Made by a program: the position numbers and the translations under genes. Shown here piece after piece: positions 6,482 through 13,937 of a stretch of 26,675 nt of DNA. The notes below the pieces were generated by a model. The model was not told the origin of the DNA and made no database searches. It worked only from the letters and a program-made list of their open reading frames with translations. The stretch spans positions 1 through 26,675 of the forward strand of contig PKUI01000033.1 of assembly GCA_002869605.1 (NCBI GenBank). The letters are read 5' to 3'. Each line of letters starts with the position of its first letter. The first letter of the stretch is position 1. This DNA comes from Desulfuromonas sp. GTDB taxonomy: Bacteria > Desulfobacterota > Desulfuromonadia > Desulfuromonadales > SZUA-401.

Positions 6482-7888
6482 TTAGCTGTTGTTGTCCGGT
6501 TTCGATGGCCCTTGGCCGCCCGGGTTCGCTCCTTCTCCCTGGCCGCCCGGCTTCTTCTTGCGCCGCCGGCGTGGCCGCCGCCGTTTCTTGCGTTCGCCGT
6601 CGGCCGGCGGGGTTTGCCCCTGGTCGCGTTCCGGGCGCTTGCCGGGCGTCTCGGTGGTGGACTGTTGCTCTTTACTCTCGGGCTTGCCGGCTTCGCTTTT
6701 ACCCCCCTCGCCGGACTCCTGCTTGCGCCTGTTGGGGCGGGAGGGCCTGTTCCGTGGTCCCCTGTCGCGTCGCTCGCCCTTTTGAGCTCGGTCGTTCTTT
6801 TCGCCCTTGTCTGTGCTTTCGGCTTTCTGCGTACCGCCCCCCTGAGACGGCTGCTCGAGCTTGGCGGCGCGGATCTCGTCGGCGGTAACCACCTCGGTCT
6901 CGTTGTCGGCGTGGCGGATGGTGACCTGCTGGCGCAGCACGTCGATCTGCGTGACCTCGACAGTCTCATCCTCGAGTTTGACCTTGCGGCCGCACTTGGG
7001 GAGCCCCTTCTTCAGGCTACAGTAGGTCTCGTACTCGTAGCCGAGGCAGCAGAGCAGGCGTCCGCACTGGCCGCTGATCTTGCTCGGATTAAGCGCAAGC
7101 CCCTGTTCCTTGGCCATTTTCACCGATACCGGCTCGAACTCGCGCAGAAACGAGCAGCAGCAGAGTTCGCGGCCGCAGACGCCGATGCCGCCGATCAGCT
7201 TGGCTTCGTCGCGTACGCCGATCTGGCGCATCTCGATGCGGGTGTGGAAGTGATGGGCGAGGTCCTTGACCAGCTCGCGGAAGTCAACGCGGCCGTCGGC
7301 GGTGAAGTAGAAGATGATCTTCGAGCCGTCGAACAGATACTCGGCGCGCACCAGCTTCATCTCCATGTTACGCTCGCCGACCCGTTGGCGGCAGAAGCGC
7401 AACGCCTCCGCTTCGCGGGTGGCGTGGCGCTGGGCCGACTCGAGGTCCTTGTCGGTGGCGATGCGCAGCACGCCCTTGAGCCCGTCGGGAGTCTTGGCGC
7501 GGGGCGTCTCGCGAGGGGTGAGCACCACCGTGCCGAGGGCGCGGCCGCGGTCGGTCTCGACCACCACCTGGGTGCCGTTGTCGAGCCCGAAGCCGCGTGC
7601 GTCGAAGTCGTAGAGCTTGCCGGCGTCGCGGAACTTGATGGCGACGATGCGCACCTGCGCCTCGCTCTCCACCGGTTTTTCGGGCGCGGCGGTTTCCGCT
7701 GCAGACTCGGGTGTGGTTTCGCTCGCTGCGGGCGTGTCGTTCCGGGTCTCCTGCGGCGCGCTGTCGCTGGTGTCGGACGCGCTCGTTTCCGGTGCTGGTG
7801 ACGGCGTGGTGTCGCTGCTCTCCGCGGCCTTGGGGGTGTCGGGCGCGTCGGTGTCGTGGGTCGGTTTATCGCTGGTTTCTGTGTCCAT
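6482..7888 (-). CDS. PSP1/YaaT (RicT)-family protein
   Basis: The 468-residue product has a conserved core (about 78-345) of the PSP1 C-terminal family. Its Cys-rich hallmark comprises CGRELCCCSFL (C238, C243-245), CGRLLCCLGYE (C275, C280, C281), and C290 and C299. In Bacillus the homologue RicT (YaaT) joins RicA and RicF in an iron-sulfur complex affecting RNase Y-dependent mRNA maturation; neither partner is visible here. The core is flanked by an acidic, Ser/Thr/Pro-rich N-terminal tail of about 75 residues and a very basic C-terminal tail of about 115 residues with RRRPRRRRKKK, probably disordered and RNA-binding. The classical neighbours tmk, holB and metG match the family's usual context. 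No strong Shine-Dalgarno is seen before ATG 7888. The gene starts 17 nt after holB. Confidence 0.93.
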   Translation of the reverse strand: MDTETSDKPTHDTDAPDTPKAAESSDTTPSPAPETSASDTSDSAPQETRNDTPAASETTPESAAETAAPEKPVESEAQVRIVAIKFRDAGKLYDFDARGFGLDNGTQVVVETDRGRALGTVVLTPRETPRAKTPDGLKGVLRIATDKDLESAQRHATREAEALRFCRQRVGERNMEMKLVRAEYLFDGSKIIFYFTADGRVDFRELVKDLAHHFHTRIEMRQIGVRDEAKLIGGIGVCGRELCCCSFLREFEPVSVKMAKEQGLALNPSKISGQCGRLLCCLGYEYETYCSLKKGLPKCGRKVKLEDETVEVTQIDVLRQQVTIRHADNETEVVTADEIRAAKLEQPSQGGGTQKAESTDKGEKNDRAQKGERRDRGPRNRPSRPNRRKQESGEGGKSEAGKPESKEQQSTTETPGKRPERDQGQTPPADGERKKRRRPRRRRKKKPGGQGEGANPGGQGPSKPDNNS

Positions 7889-7905
7889 AGTGGATATCAG
7901 CCATA

Positions 7906-8874
7906 TCAGGCGGCGAGGCGCATCAGCAGCACCTCGATCGCGAGTTGTGAGTTGACGTTACGCTCCAGGTGCCGTCGGCATTCGATGACGGCCTCGAGCT
8001 TGCGCAGCAGCGCGGTGACGTTGTGTCGACCGGCCTCGCGGCGGATTTTTTCCATCAGGTCGATATTGACCAGTTCCTGCTCCGGGCGCGCATGGGCGAA
8101 CAGCAGCAGGTCGCGGTAGAAGGCGAGCAGCAGCTCGAGCACGTCGGGCAGGCTCTCCTTGTCGTCGTTGAGCTGTTTGGCCAGCTCGAACAGCGGCAGC
8201 ACGCTCCCCGCGGAGAGCGCGGTGACCCGCTTGAGCAGCTCGCGACGCTGCTCGATGAAGAACTCGCGATCGCGGCCGAGGGCCTTCTTGAAGCTCCCCT
8301 CGGCGAGGGTGGCGAGCAGGTGCCCCTCGGTGTCGTCGAGACCGAGTTTCTCGGTCAACGCCTGCTTGAGCTTCTCCAGCGGCAGGTGGCCGAACTGCAA
8401 CCGCTGGCAGCGCGAGCGGATGGTCGACAACAGCCTCTCCGGCTGGTGGGTCATGAGGATGAACAGTGACGCGCCGTTCGGCTCCTCGAGGGTCTTGAGC
8501 AGCGCGTTGCCGGCGGCCTGGTTCATCCGCTCCGCACCGACGATCAGCGCGATCTTGCGCGGCGCCTCGAGCGGGCGCAATGCCATCTCCCGTTGCAGCT
8601 CCCGGACCTGTTCGATCTTGATGAACTTGCCGTCGGCCTCGAGCAGGTGCAGGTCGGGGTGGTTGTGGTGGTCGACCTTGCGGCACGCCGGGCAGTCGCC
8701 GCAGCCGTCCCCGTCGGCACAGAAGACCATGCGCGCCAGCGCCTGGGCCATCAATTCCTTACCGACCCCATCGGGGCCTTCGAAGAGGTAGGCCTGGGCG
8801 AGCCGGTTACTCTTGACCGCGCGGCGCAGGATATCCTTCTGCCGCTCATGGCCAAGAATCCGCGCGAAGGTCAT
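7906..8874 (-). CDS. holB: DNA polymerase III, delta' subunit
   Basis: The 322-residue clamp-loader subunit has an AAA+ fold. A Walker A-like GPDGVGKE lies at 33-40, and a zinc-binding cluster at C52, C58, C61 and C64 (CADGDGCGDCPAC). NALLKTLEEP follows, and SRCQRLQF supplies the SRC motif that acts as the arginine finger region. Delta' works with delta and tau/gamma to load the beta clamp on primed DNA. I chose ATG 8874 because it overlaps the tmk stop as ATGA and gives the usual MTFARILGHE start. The in-frame ATG at 8892 would add six residues and overlap tmk by 22 nt. Confidence 0.95.
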   Translation of the reverse strand: MTFARILGHERQKDILRRAVKSNRLAQAYLFEGPDGVGKELMAQALARMVFCADGDGCGDCPACRKVDHHNHPDLHLLEADGKFIKIEQVRELQREMALRPLEAPRKIALIVGAERMNQAAGNALLKTLEEPNGASLFILMTHQPERLLSTIRSRCQRLQFGHLPLEKLKQALTEKLGLDDTEGHLLATLAEGSFKKALGRDREFFIEQRRELLKRVTALSAGSVLPLFELAKQLNDDKESLPDVLELLLAFYRDLLLFAHARPEQELVNIDLMEKIRREAGRHNVTALLRKLEAVIECRRHLERNVNSQLAIEVLLMRLAA

Positions 8875-9509
8875 GCCGTAACTCCCAGCCATGGAGCGAC
8901 CGCGTGCCGGATGCGCGTCGCGACCTCGTCGATGTCGCCGTCGGCCGGTACCACCCGGAAGCGGTCATGGCTTCGGGCCAGGGTCAGGTAGCCATCGCGC
9001 ACCCGCTGGTGGAAGGCGAGCGCTTCCTGTTCGAAGCGTCCCTCGTCTTCGCTGCTGTCCGAGTTGCGCGAGATCGCCCGCGCCAGCCCGGTTTCGAGCG
9101 GCAGGTCGAGCAGCAGTGTCAGGTCGGGGACCAGGCCGTCGGTTGCCTCCCGGTTGAGGTGCTCGATCTGTTCGATATCGAGGCCGCGGCCATACCCCTG
9201 GTAGGCGACGGTCGCGTCACTGAAGCGGTCGCACAGGACAACTTCGCCCCGCTCAAGGGCGGGGCGGACGACGTCGGCCAGGTGCTGGGCGCGCGCGGCC
9301 GCGTAGAGAAACAGCTCGGTCTTGGAGTCCATCCCCGCCGAGGAAGGGTCGAGCAGGATCTGGCGAATCGCGTCGCTGATCGGGCAGCCGCCCGGTTCGC
9401 GCGTGACGCAGACCTGCAGCCCCTGGCGGCTCAGGTGGTCAGCGAGCAGGCGCAACTGGGTCGATTTGCCGCACCCCTCGGTGCCCTCAAAGGTGATGAA
9501 TCGAGACAT
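8871..9509 (-). CDS. tmk: Thymidylate kinase
   Basis: The 212-residue kinase phosphorylates dTMP to dTDP in dTTP synthesis. It shows the P-loop GTEGCGKST (9-17), TREPGG with the catalytic-region Arg (37-42), the DRF/DATVAYQGYGRG substrate segment, and a LID-like acidic stretch. The length is normal for the family. ATG 9509 follows a GGATAAGG sequence and gives the standard MSRFITFEG start; the frame runs further upstream to 9776 but overlaps rnc and has no similarity. It is the first gene of the minus-strand operon and has a good promoter upstream. It is coupled to holB by an ATGA overlap. Confidence 0.97.
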   Translation of the reverse strand: MSRFITFEGTEGCGKSTQLRLLADHLSRQGLQVCVTREPGGCPISDAIRQILLDPSSAGMDSKTELFLYAAARAQHLADVVRPALERGEVVLCDRFSDATVAYQGYGRGLDIEQIEHLNREATDGLVPDLTLLLDLPLETGLARAISRNSDSSEDEGRFEQEALAFHQRVRDGYLTLARSHDRFRVVPADGDIDEVATRIRHAVAPWLGVTA

Positions 9510-9539
9510 GAGCCTTATCCGCACGAGTAAAATCAAAAC

Positions 9540-9569
9540 AGTATAGGGAAGGGGGGGCTGGGGAATCAA
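9540..9569 (-). promoter_or_regulatory. Sigma70-type promoter for the tmk operon
   Basis: On the minus strand TTGATT (9569-9564) and TATACT (9545-9540) are separated by 18 nt, close to the -35/-10 consensus. It would start transcription about 20-25 nt before the tmk ATG. It is divergent from the rnc promoter. Confidence 0.7.
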
Positions 9570-9579
9570 GGGTAAATGG

Positions 9580-9609
9580 TTGTTCGGGGCCTGTAAATAT
9601 TGATATACT
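9580..9609 (+). promoter_or_regulatory. Sigma70-type extended -10 promoter for the rnc-era operon
   Basis: TTGTTC (9580-9585) and TATACT (9604-9609) are 18 nt apart. The -10 is preceded by TGA, giving the TGn extended -10 element. It lies 53 nt before the rnc start codon and diverges from the tmk promoter, the two -35 boxes being only about 10 nt apart. Confidence 0.7.
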
Positions 9610-9661
9610 CCCGGCGACCAAAACGGGGCCGTACCTTTGATGCGCTCCACGGGAGAACAAT

Positions 9662-10357
9662 ATGGCCGAAAATCGCGACCTGAGTGCGCTGCAGCAACTG
9701 CTGGGGCGGGAGTTTGAACGTCCGGATCTGCTGGAGCGGGCACTGACGCACAAGTCGTGGAGCAATGAGCACCCACACAGCCCGGACAACAACGAGAGGC
9801 TCGAATTCCTGGGCGACGCGGTGCTCGACCTGGTGATCGGTCATGAGCTGTTCGCCGTCCCCGATCGACTCGATGAGGGCGTCTTGACGCGTGTGCGCGC
9901 CGAGCTGGTCAGCGAGAAGGGGCTGGCGCTGGTCGCGCGCGAGATGACACTGGGAGACTACCTGCGCCTCGGGCGCGGCGAGCGACTCAACGGCGGCGCC
10001 GACAAGGACAGCCTGCTCTCGAACACCCTCGAGGCGCTGCTCGGCGCGCTGTTCCTGGATGGCGGCTACGAGACGGCGGCCGCGGCGATCCGCAGGCTGT
10101 TTGGTGCGCACCTTGCGCGGGCGCTGCAGCACCGTGAAGGGCAGGATTTCAAGAGCCGGCTGCAGGAGCTGCTGCAGGCAAAGCATGGCGCGGCGCCCCA
10201 CTACAGAGAGTTGCAGGTCGAGGGGCCGCCCCACGCGCGGTGCTACACGGTGGCGCTCGAGTTCCGTGGTGAACTGCTCGCCGAGGGGCAGGGGCGCAGC
10301 AAGAAGGAGGCGGAGCAGGCGGCTGCGCGCCAGGCCTTCGAACAGTTTGATGCCTGA
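9662..10357 (+). CDS. rnc: Ribonuclease III
   Basis: The 231-residue enzyme cleaves double-stranded RNA during rRNA and mRNA processing. The nuclease domain has the signature NERLEFLGD at 44-52, with E45, E48 and D52 as metal-site acids. It is followed by a double-stranded RNA-binding domain from about 158 to the end (FKSRLQELLQ ... GRSKKEAEQAAARQAF). In the second catalytic motif the sequence is SNTLEALLGALFLDGG: E124 is kept, but the residue three before it, usually Asp (D114 in E. coli), is Asn (N121). The start has GGGAG about 7 nt upstream. The next gene starts inside the last 8 nt. Confidence 0.97.
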   Translation: MAENRDLSALQQLLGREFERPDLLERALTHKSWSNEHPHSPDNNERLEFLGDAVLDLVIGHELFAVPDRLDEGVLTRVRAELVSEKGLALVAREMTLGDYLRLGRGERLNGGADKDSLLSNTLEALLGALFLDGGYETAAAAIRRLFGAHLARALQHREGQDFKSRLQELLQAKHGAAPHYRELQVEGPPHARCYTVALEFRGELLAEGQGRSKKEAEQAAARQAFEQFDA

Positions 10358-11375
10358 CCGTTTGCCTGATTCGCGGCGTATTTACCCGATTTTTCTCGAA
10401 AACGGTGGCTGCGATGAACGCTGCAGTTACTGCGCCCAGCAGCGCTCGGCGCGCGGCACCGGGATCGACCCGGCGGCGGTGGCCAGGCGCCTCGAGGCGA
10501 TGCTGCCGCAACAGGGTGGCGGTGAGATCGCCTTTTACGGCGGTTCGTTCACGCGGCTGCCGGTTTCGCTGCAGGAGGCACTGCTCGAGTTTGCCACCGC
10601 GCAGGTTCAGGCTGGTCGCGCCGATGCTATCCGCATCTCGACCCGTCCCGATGCTCTCGATAGTGCCGCACTGAAGCGCCTTGCGGCGGCCGCGGTGTGC
10701 ACCGTCGAGCTTGGCTGCCAGTCATTCAGTCCGCAGGTGCTAGCGGCCTGCAATCGCAACTATGCGCCGAGCTGTGTCGCCGAGTCTGTGGCCGCGCTGC
10801 GCGATCAGCGGCTGCGGGTCGGCCTGCAGCTGATGCCCGGGCTGCCCGGCGGCGATGCTTGCGAGGCGTTCGACTCCCTGGCGCAGGCGCTGGCACTGCA
10901 CCCTGATTTTCTACGCATCTACCCGGCGCTGGTGCTGAGCGGCACGCCGCTGGCGGCAGCGTGGCAACGGGGCGACTACCGACCCTGGAGCCTGAGCCGG
11001 ACGATCCGTGACGGAGCGCAGCTGTTGGCGCGCGCCCACGCTGACCGGGTGCCGGTGATCCGCTTCGGTCTGCAGATGACGCCGGAGCTCGAGGCGAACC
11101 TGCTGGACGGACCTTACCACCCGGCCCTCGGACAGCTGGTTCGGGCACGTCTCTGGTATGAGGCGCTCAAGGGGCTTGCCTGCGGTGCGGCAGATCGTGT
11201 CGGCGTGCACCGCGCCGACCTCTCGGATGCGCGCGGCTACCGACGCCGTAATTTACGCAGTTTGCATCGCCTCGGTAGGGGCGAGATCGTAGTTGCCGAG
11301 CAGGTGCCGCGCGGCTATTATGGCTGGCGCAACAAACTGTACCAAGTCCCGGGGCTCTTCCCGGCTGGAGAATGA
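10350..11375 (+). CDS. Radical SAM protein, Elp3-like, between rnc and era
   Basis: The 341-residue protein has the radical SAM cluster motif C21, C25, C28 (CDERCSYC) very near its start and the GGSF segment (FYGGSFTRLP) that follows in SAM binding. The barrel continues with RISTRPD, CTVELGCQSF and GLQLMPGLPGG, as in Elp3/HemN-like radical SAM enzymes. It lacks the acetyltransferase domain of full Elp3. Similar genes sit beside rnc in several Desulfuromonadales and Clostridia (recalled, not checked). The substrate is unknown; an RNA-modifying role is a guess from the neighbours. ATG 10350 lies inside the end of rnc (8-nt overlap), suggesting coupling. Its stop overlaps the first possible era start. 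Confidence 0.92.
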   Translation: MPDRLPDSRRIYPIFLENGGCDERCSYCAQQRSARGTGIDPAAVARRLEAMLPQQGGGEIAFYGGSFTRLPVSLQEALLEFATAQVQAGRADAIRISTRPDALDSAALKRLAAAAVCTVELGCQSFSPQVLAACNRNYAPSCVAESVAALRDQRLRVGLQLMPGLPGGDACEAFDSLAQALALHPDFLRIYPALVLSGTPLAAAWQRGDYRPWSLSRTIRDGAQLLARAHADRVPVIRFGLQMTPELEANLLDGPYHPALGQLVRARLWYEALKGLACGAADRVGVHRADLSDARGYRRRNLRSLHRLGRGEIVVAEQVPRGYYGWRNKLYQVPGLFPAGE

Positions 11376-11380
11376 TCATC

Positions 11381-12280
11381 ATGACGGACAATAACGCTTC
11401 CTTCCATTCGGGGTTTGTCGCCATCATCGGGCGACCGAACGTCGGTAAGTCGACGCTGCTCAACCAGATCCTCGGGCAGAAGATCGCCATTACCTCGAAC
11501 AAGCCGCAGACCACGCGTAACCGGATCCTCGGCATCCATAACCTCGATGATGCCCAGGTGCTGTTCCTCGACACCCCGGGGATTCACGCGGCCCGCGATC
11601 GCTTTAACCGTTACATGGTCGACCAGGCGGTGATGGCCTGTGACGATGTTGATCTGATCCTGTTACTGGTCGAAGCGGGGACCGGGCGCGGTCTCGACAA
11701 GCAGATCCTCGATGTGCTCAAGCGCACCCGCACCCGGGTGATGCTGGTGATCAACAAGATCGATACCGTGCCGCGCACCGAGCTGTTACCGCAGCTCGAG
11801 GCGTTTTCTCGCCAGTACGAGTTCGCCGAGCTGGTGCCGGTTTCGGCGCAGACCGGCGAGGGGGTGGAACACCTGGTCTCCGCGATCCGCAGCTATCTCC
11901 CCGAGGGGCCGCGGCTCTATCCGGAGGAGATGGTCACCGACCTGCCGGAGCGTTTCATCGTTGCCGAGATGATCCGCGAGAAGATCTTCCGTATGACCAG
12001 CAAGGAGGTCCCGTACGGGATCGCGGTGCAGGTCGAGACCTTCGAGGAGAAGCCGGAGAAGAACCTGGTGGTGATCGGTGCGGTGGTGCATGTCGAGAAG
12101 GAGACCCACAAGTCGATCATTCTCGGTAAGCAGGGGGCGATGGTCAAGCGGATCGGCAAAGCGGCCCGCGAGGACATCGAGCGGCTGCTCGGTACGCGGG
12201 TGTTCCTCGAGATCTTCGTGCGCATCCAGAAGGACTGGACCCGTTCGCCGCACCTGCTGCGCGAGATGGGCTACGAGTAG
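11381..12280 (+). CDS. era: GTPase Era
   Basis: The 299-residue protein is close to E. coli Era in length. It has a G domain with G1 GRPNVGKS (17-24), G3 DTPG (64-67) and NKID, followed by a KH RNA-binding domain (ILGKQGAMVKRIGKAAREDIE region). Era binds the 3' end of 16S rRNA and assists 30S assembly. The start is either ATG 11381 (GGAG 10 nt upstream) or ATG 11372, which overlaps the previous stop and sits only 1 nt after that GGAG. I prefer 11381. It belongs to the rnc operon, the common rnc-era arrangement. Confidence 0.97.
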   Translation: MTDNNASFHSGFVAIIGRPNVGKSTLLNQILGQKIAITSNKPQTTRNRILGIHNLDDAQVLFLDTPGIHAARDRFNRYMVDQAVMACDDVDLILLLVEAGTGRGLDKQILDVLKRTRTRVMLVINKIDTVPRTELLPQLEAFSRQYEFAELVPVSAQTGEGVEHLVSAIRSYLPEGPRLYPEEMVTDLPERFIVAEMIREKIFRMTSKEVPYGIAVQVETFEEKPEKNLVVIGAVVHVEKETHKSIILGKQGAMVKRIGKAAREDIERLLGTRVFLEIFVRIQKDWTRSPHLLREMGYE

Positions 12281-12326
12281 CCGCCGTCCAGGTCTTTCCG
12301 GGGTGGTGATGTTTAACGATTTTTTC

Positions 12327-12346
12327 AGGTGCCCCGCCGGGCGCCT
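12327..12346 (+). promoter_or_regulatory. Hairpin in the era-der intergenic, next to the der ribosome-binding site
   Basis: AGGTGCCC (12327-12334) pairs with GGGCGCCT (12339-12346), with one G-U wobble and a 4-nt loop. It ends just before the CAGGAA element upstream of der. There is no T-run after it (a T-run precedes it), so it is not a normal terminator. It could modulate access to the der start or be an mRNA stabiliser. Confidence 0.35.
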
Positions 12347-12361
12347 TCAGGAACCAGAGAT

Positions 12362-13672
12362 ATGTCCATTGTAGCCATTGTAGGTCGACCGAATGTCGGC
12401 AAGTCGACCCTGTTTAACCGCATCCTCGGTCAGCGCAAGGCGATCGTCGAGGACTATCCCGGCGTTACGCGTGATCGCAACTATGCCGAGGTGACACGCT
12501 ACGACAAGCCGTTTACCCTGATCGATACCGGTGGTTTCGAGCCCGATACCCGCGAGGAGATCCTCGCCCAGATGCGCACCCAGTCGCAGCTGGCGGTGGA
12601 AGACGCCGATGTCATCCTGATGGTGATGGATGGCAAGGAGGGGCTGAATCCGGCCGATCGCGAGGTGGTCGGGGCGCTGCGGCGCAGCGGCAAGCCGGTG
12701 CTGTTCGTGGTCAACAAGGTTGACGGCGAGCGGGACGAGGAGATGGCGAGCGAATTTTACGGTCTCGGTATCGACGCCTTTCACACCGTCTCCGCCGAGC
12801 ATGGGCGCGGGGTCAGGGACCTGCTCGAAGAGCTGATGACGTTGATTCCCGAGCCGACCCGCGACGACCAGGGTTCCGAGGATGTGCGACTGGCGGTGAT
12901 CGGGCGCCCGAATGTCGGCAAGTCGTCGCTGGTCAACCGGCTGCTCGGTTTCGAGCGGGTGGTGGTCAACCCACTCTCGGGCACCACGCGCGACAGCGTC
13001 GACAGCCCCTTCGTCTATAACCAGAAACGCTACCAGCTGATAGATACCGCCGGTATCCGGCGCAAGGGGAAGGTCAGCGTGGTGACCGAGAAGTACAGCG
13101 TGGTGCAGGCGCTCAAGGCGATGGACCGGGCCGACGTGGTGCTGGTGCTGGTTGATGCCGAGGAGGGGGTCACCGAGCAGGACCTGACGGTGGCCGGCTA
13201 CGCGCATGAGAAGGGGCGCGCGGTGGTGCTGGTGGTCAACAAGTGGGACCTGGTGAAAAAGGACGAGCGGACCATGGGCGAGTACGTCAAGCGGATGCGC
13301 GAGTCGTTCCGTTTTCTTCCCGATGCGCCGATCGTCTTCGTTTCGGCGTTGTCTGGGCAGCGTGTCAGTCGGATTATGGGTGAGGTCGAGAAGGTGGTTG
13401 CCGAGTACCGCAAAAAGGTCCCCACTGCGCAGCTCAACACCGTTCTGCAGGACGCGGTGCTGAGCAAGCCACCGTCGGTGTATCGGGGTAAGCGCTTGAA
13501 ATTCTTTTATATTACTCAGGCGTTCGATTCTCCGCCGGGATTCGTGGTGTTCGTCAGCGAGCCGGACGGTATCCATTTCAGCTATCAGCGCTACCTGGTC
13601 AACAAGCTGCGCGAAGCGTTCGGCTTTGTCGGGGTTCCCGTGCGCCTGCACTTTCGCAAACGGGAACATTGA
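12362..13672 (+). CDS. der: GTPase Der (EngA), ribosome biogenesis
   Basis: The 436-residue protein has the tandem GTPase layout unique to Der. The first G domain has GRPNVGKST (8-16), DTGGFE and NKVD; the second has GRPNVGKSS at about 180, [10 protein letters not shown] and NKWD. A C-terminal KH-like domain ends in HFRKREH. Der acts in late 50S subunit assembly. The frame is open upstream to 12329, but ATG 12362 gives the canonical [15 protein letters not shown] start, with AGGAA about 9 nt upstream. It is the last gene of the rnc-era block; no classical terminator is visible after it. Confidence 0.97.
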   Translation: MSIVAIVGRPNVGKSTLFNRILGQRKAIVEDYPGVTRDRNYAEVTRYDKPFTLIDTGGFEPDTREEILAQMRTQSQLAVEDADVILMVMDGKEGLNPADREVVGALRRSGKPVLFVVNKVDGERDEEMASEFYGLGIDAFHTVSAEHGRGVRDLLEELMTLIPEPTRDDQGSEDVRLAVIGRPNVGKSSLVNRLLGFERVVVNPLSGTTRDSVDSPFVYNQKRYQLIDTAGIRRKGKVSVVTEKYSVVQALKAMDRADVVLVLVDAEEGVTEQDLTVAGYAHEKGRAVVLVVNKWDLVKKDERTMGEYVKRMRESFRFLPDAPIVFVSALSGQRVSRIMGEVEKVVAEYRKKVPTAQLNTVLQDAVLSKPPSVYRGKRLKFFYITQAFDSPPGFVVFVSEPDGIHFSYQRYLVNKLREAFGFVGVPVRLHFRKREH

Positions 13673-13701
13673 GGTCGCCCCTGTAACTATCGGAAAAACA
13701 C

Positions 13702-13730
13702 TTTACTTGTCCCTGCTCCCGATATATATT
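13702..13730 (+). promoter_or_regulatory. Candidate sigma70-type promoter of the chemosensory operon
   Basis: TTTACT (13702-13707) and TATATT (13725-13730) are spaced by 17 nt in an AT-rich patch between der and the first chemosensory gene. This is the only convincing promoter I see for the cluster. Confidence 0.5.
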
Positions 13731-13802
13731 AAACCCTATTTAATTCCAAGCTGTTACGAAATTTGATGGGAGCTTCGAACCCCTGTTCCCCGAAGGAATG
13801 AT

Positions 13803-13910
13803 ATGAGTCTGGTAGGAAACCTTGAGGATCTCGGACTGGGCGAGATCCTTCAGATTGTCAGCCTGAGTCGCAAGTCGGGCGTCCTGACTTTGCAATGTCC
13901 TGACAAGTAA
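13803..13910 (+). pseudogene. N-terminal fragment of a DUF4388 (PATAN) protein, ended by an in-frame TAA
   Basis: ATG 13803 has GAAGGA 5 nt upstream and begins MSLVGNLEDLGLGEILQIVS, the standard start of a DUF4388/PATAN domain. At codon 36 (13908-13910) a TAA interrupts the domain between CPDK and GKIYFSDGQV. The sequence on both sides of the stop is continuous DUF4388 in the same frame, so a single base change (for example CAA to TAA) explains it. No other stop occurs in this frame until 15563. Either this strain carries a nonsense mutation or the base is a sequencing error. The 35-residue fragment would not fold alone. Confidence 0.85.
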
Positions 13911-13937
13911 GGGAAAATCTACTTCTCCGATGGTCAA

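Noticed and set aside
6512..7801. 429-codon plus-strand open frame
   Set aside because: It is antisense to the ricT-like gene; its Leu/Ala/Val-rich composition is what the complement of this GC-rich gene yields, and the minus-strand frame has clear family motifs.
12347..13669. 440-codon minus-strand open frame
   Set aside because: It lies fully opposite der, which has both GTPase domains intact; the product has no recognisable motif and is rich in His and Leu.
13700..13730. Sigma28 (flagellar) promoter before the chemosensory operon
   Set aside because: CCCGATAT resembles the -10 GCCGATAA only in part, and no TAAA lies 15 nt upstream; the sigma70-like pair fits better.
13908..13910. Recoding of the stop in the DUF4388 gene as selenocysteine or pyrrolysine
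   Set aside because: The codon is TAA, which neither system uses, and no stem-loop typical of a SECIS element follows.
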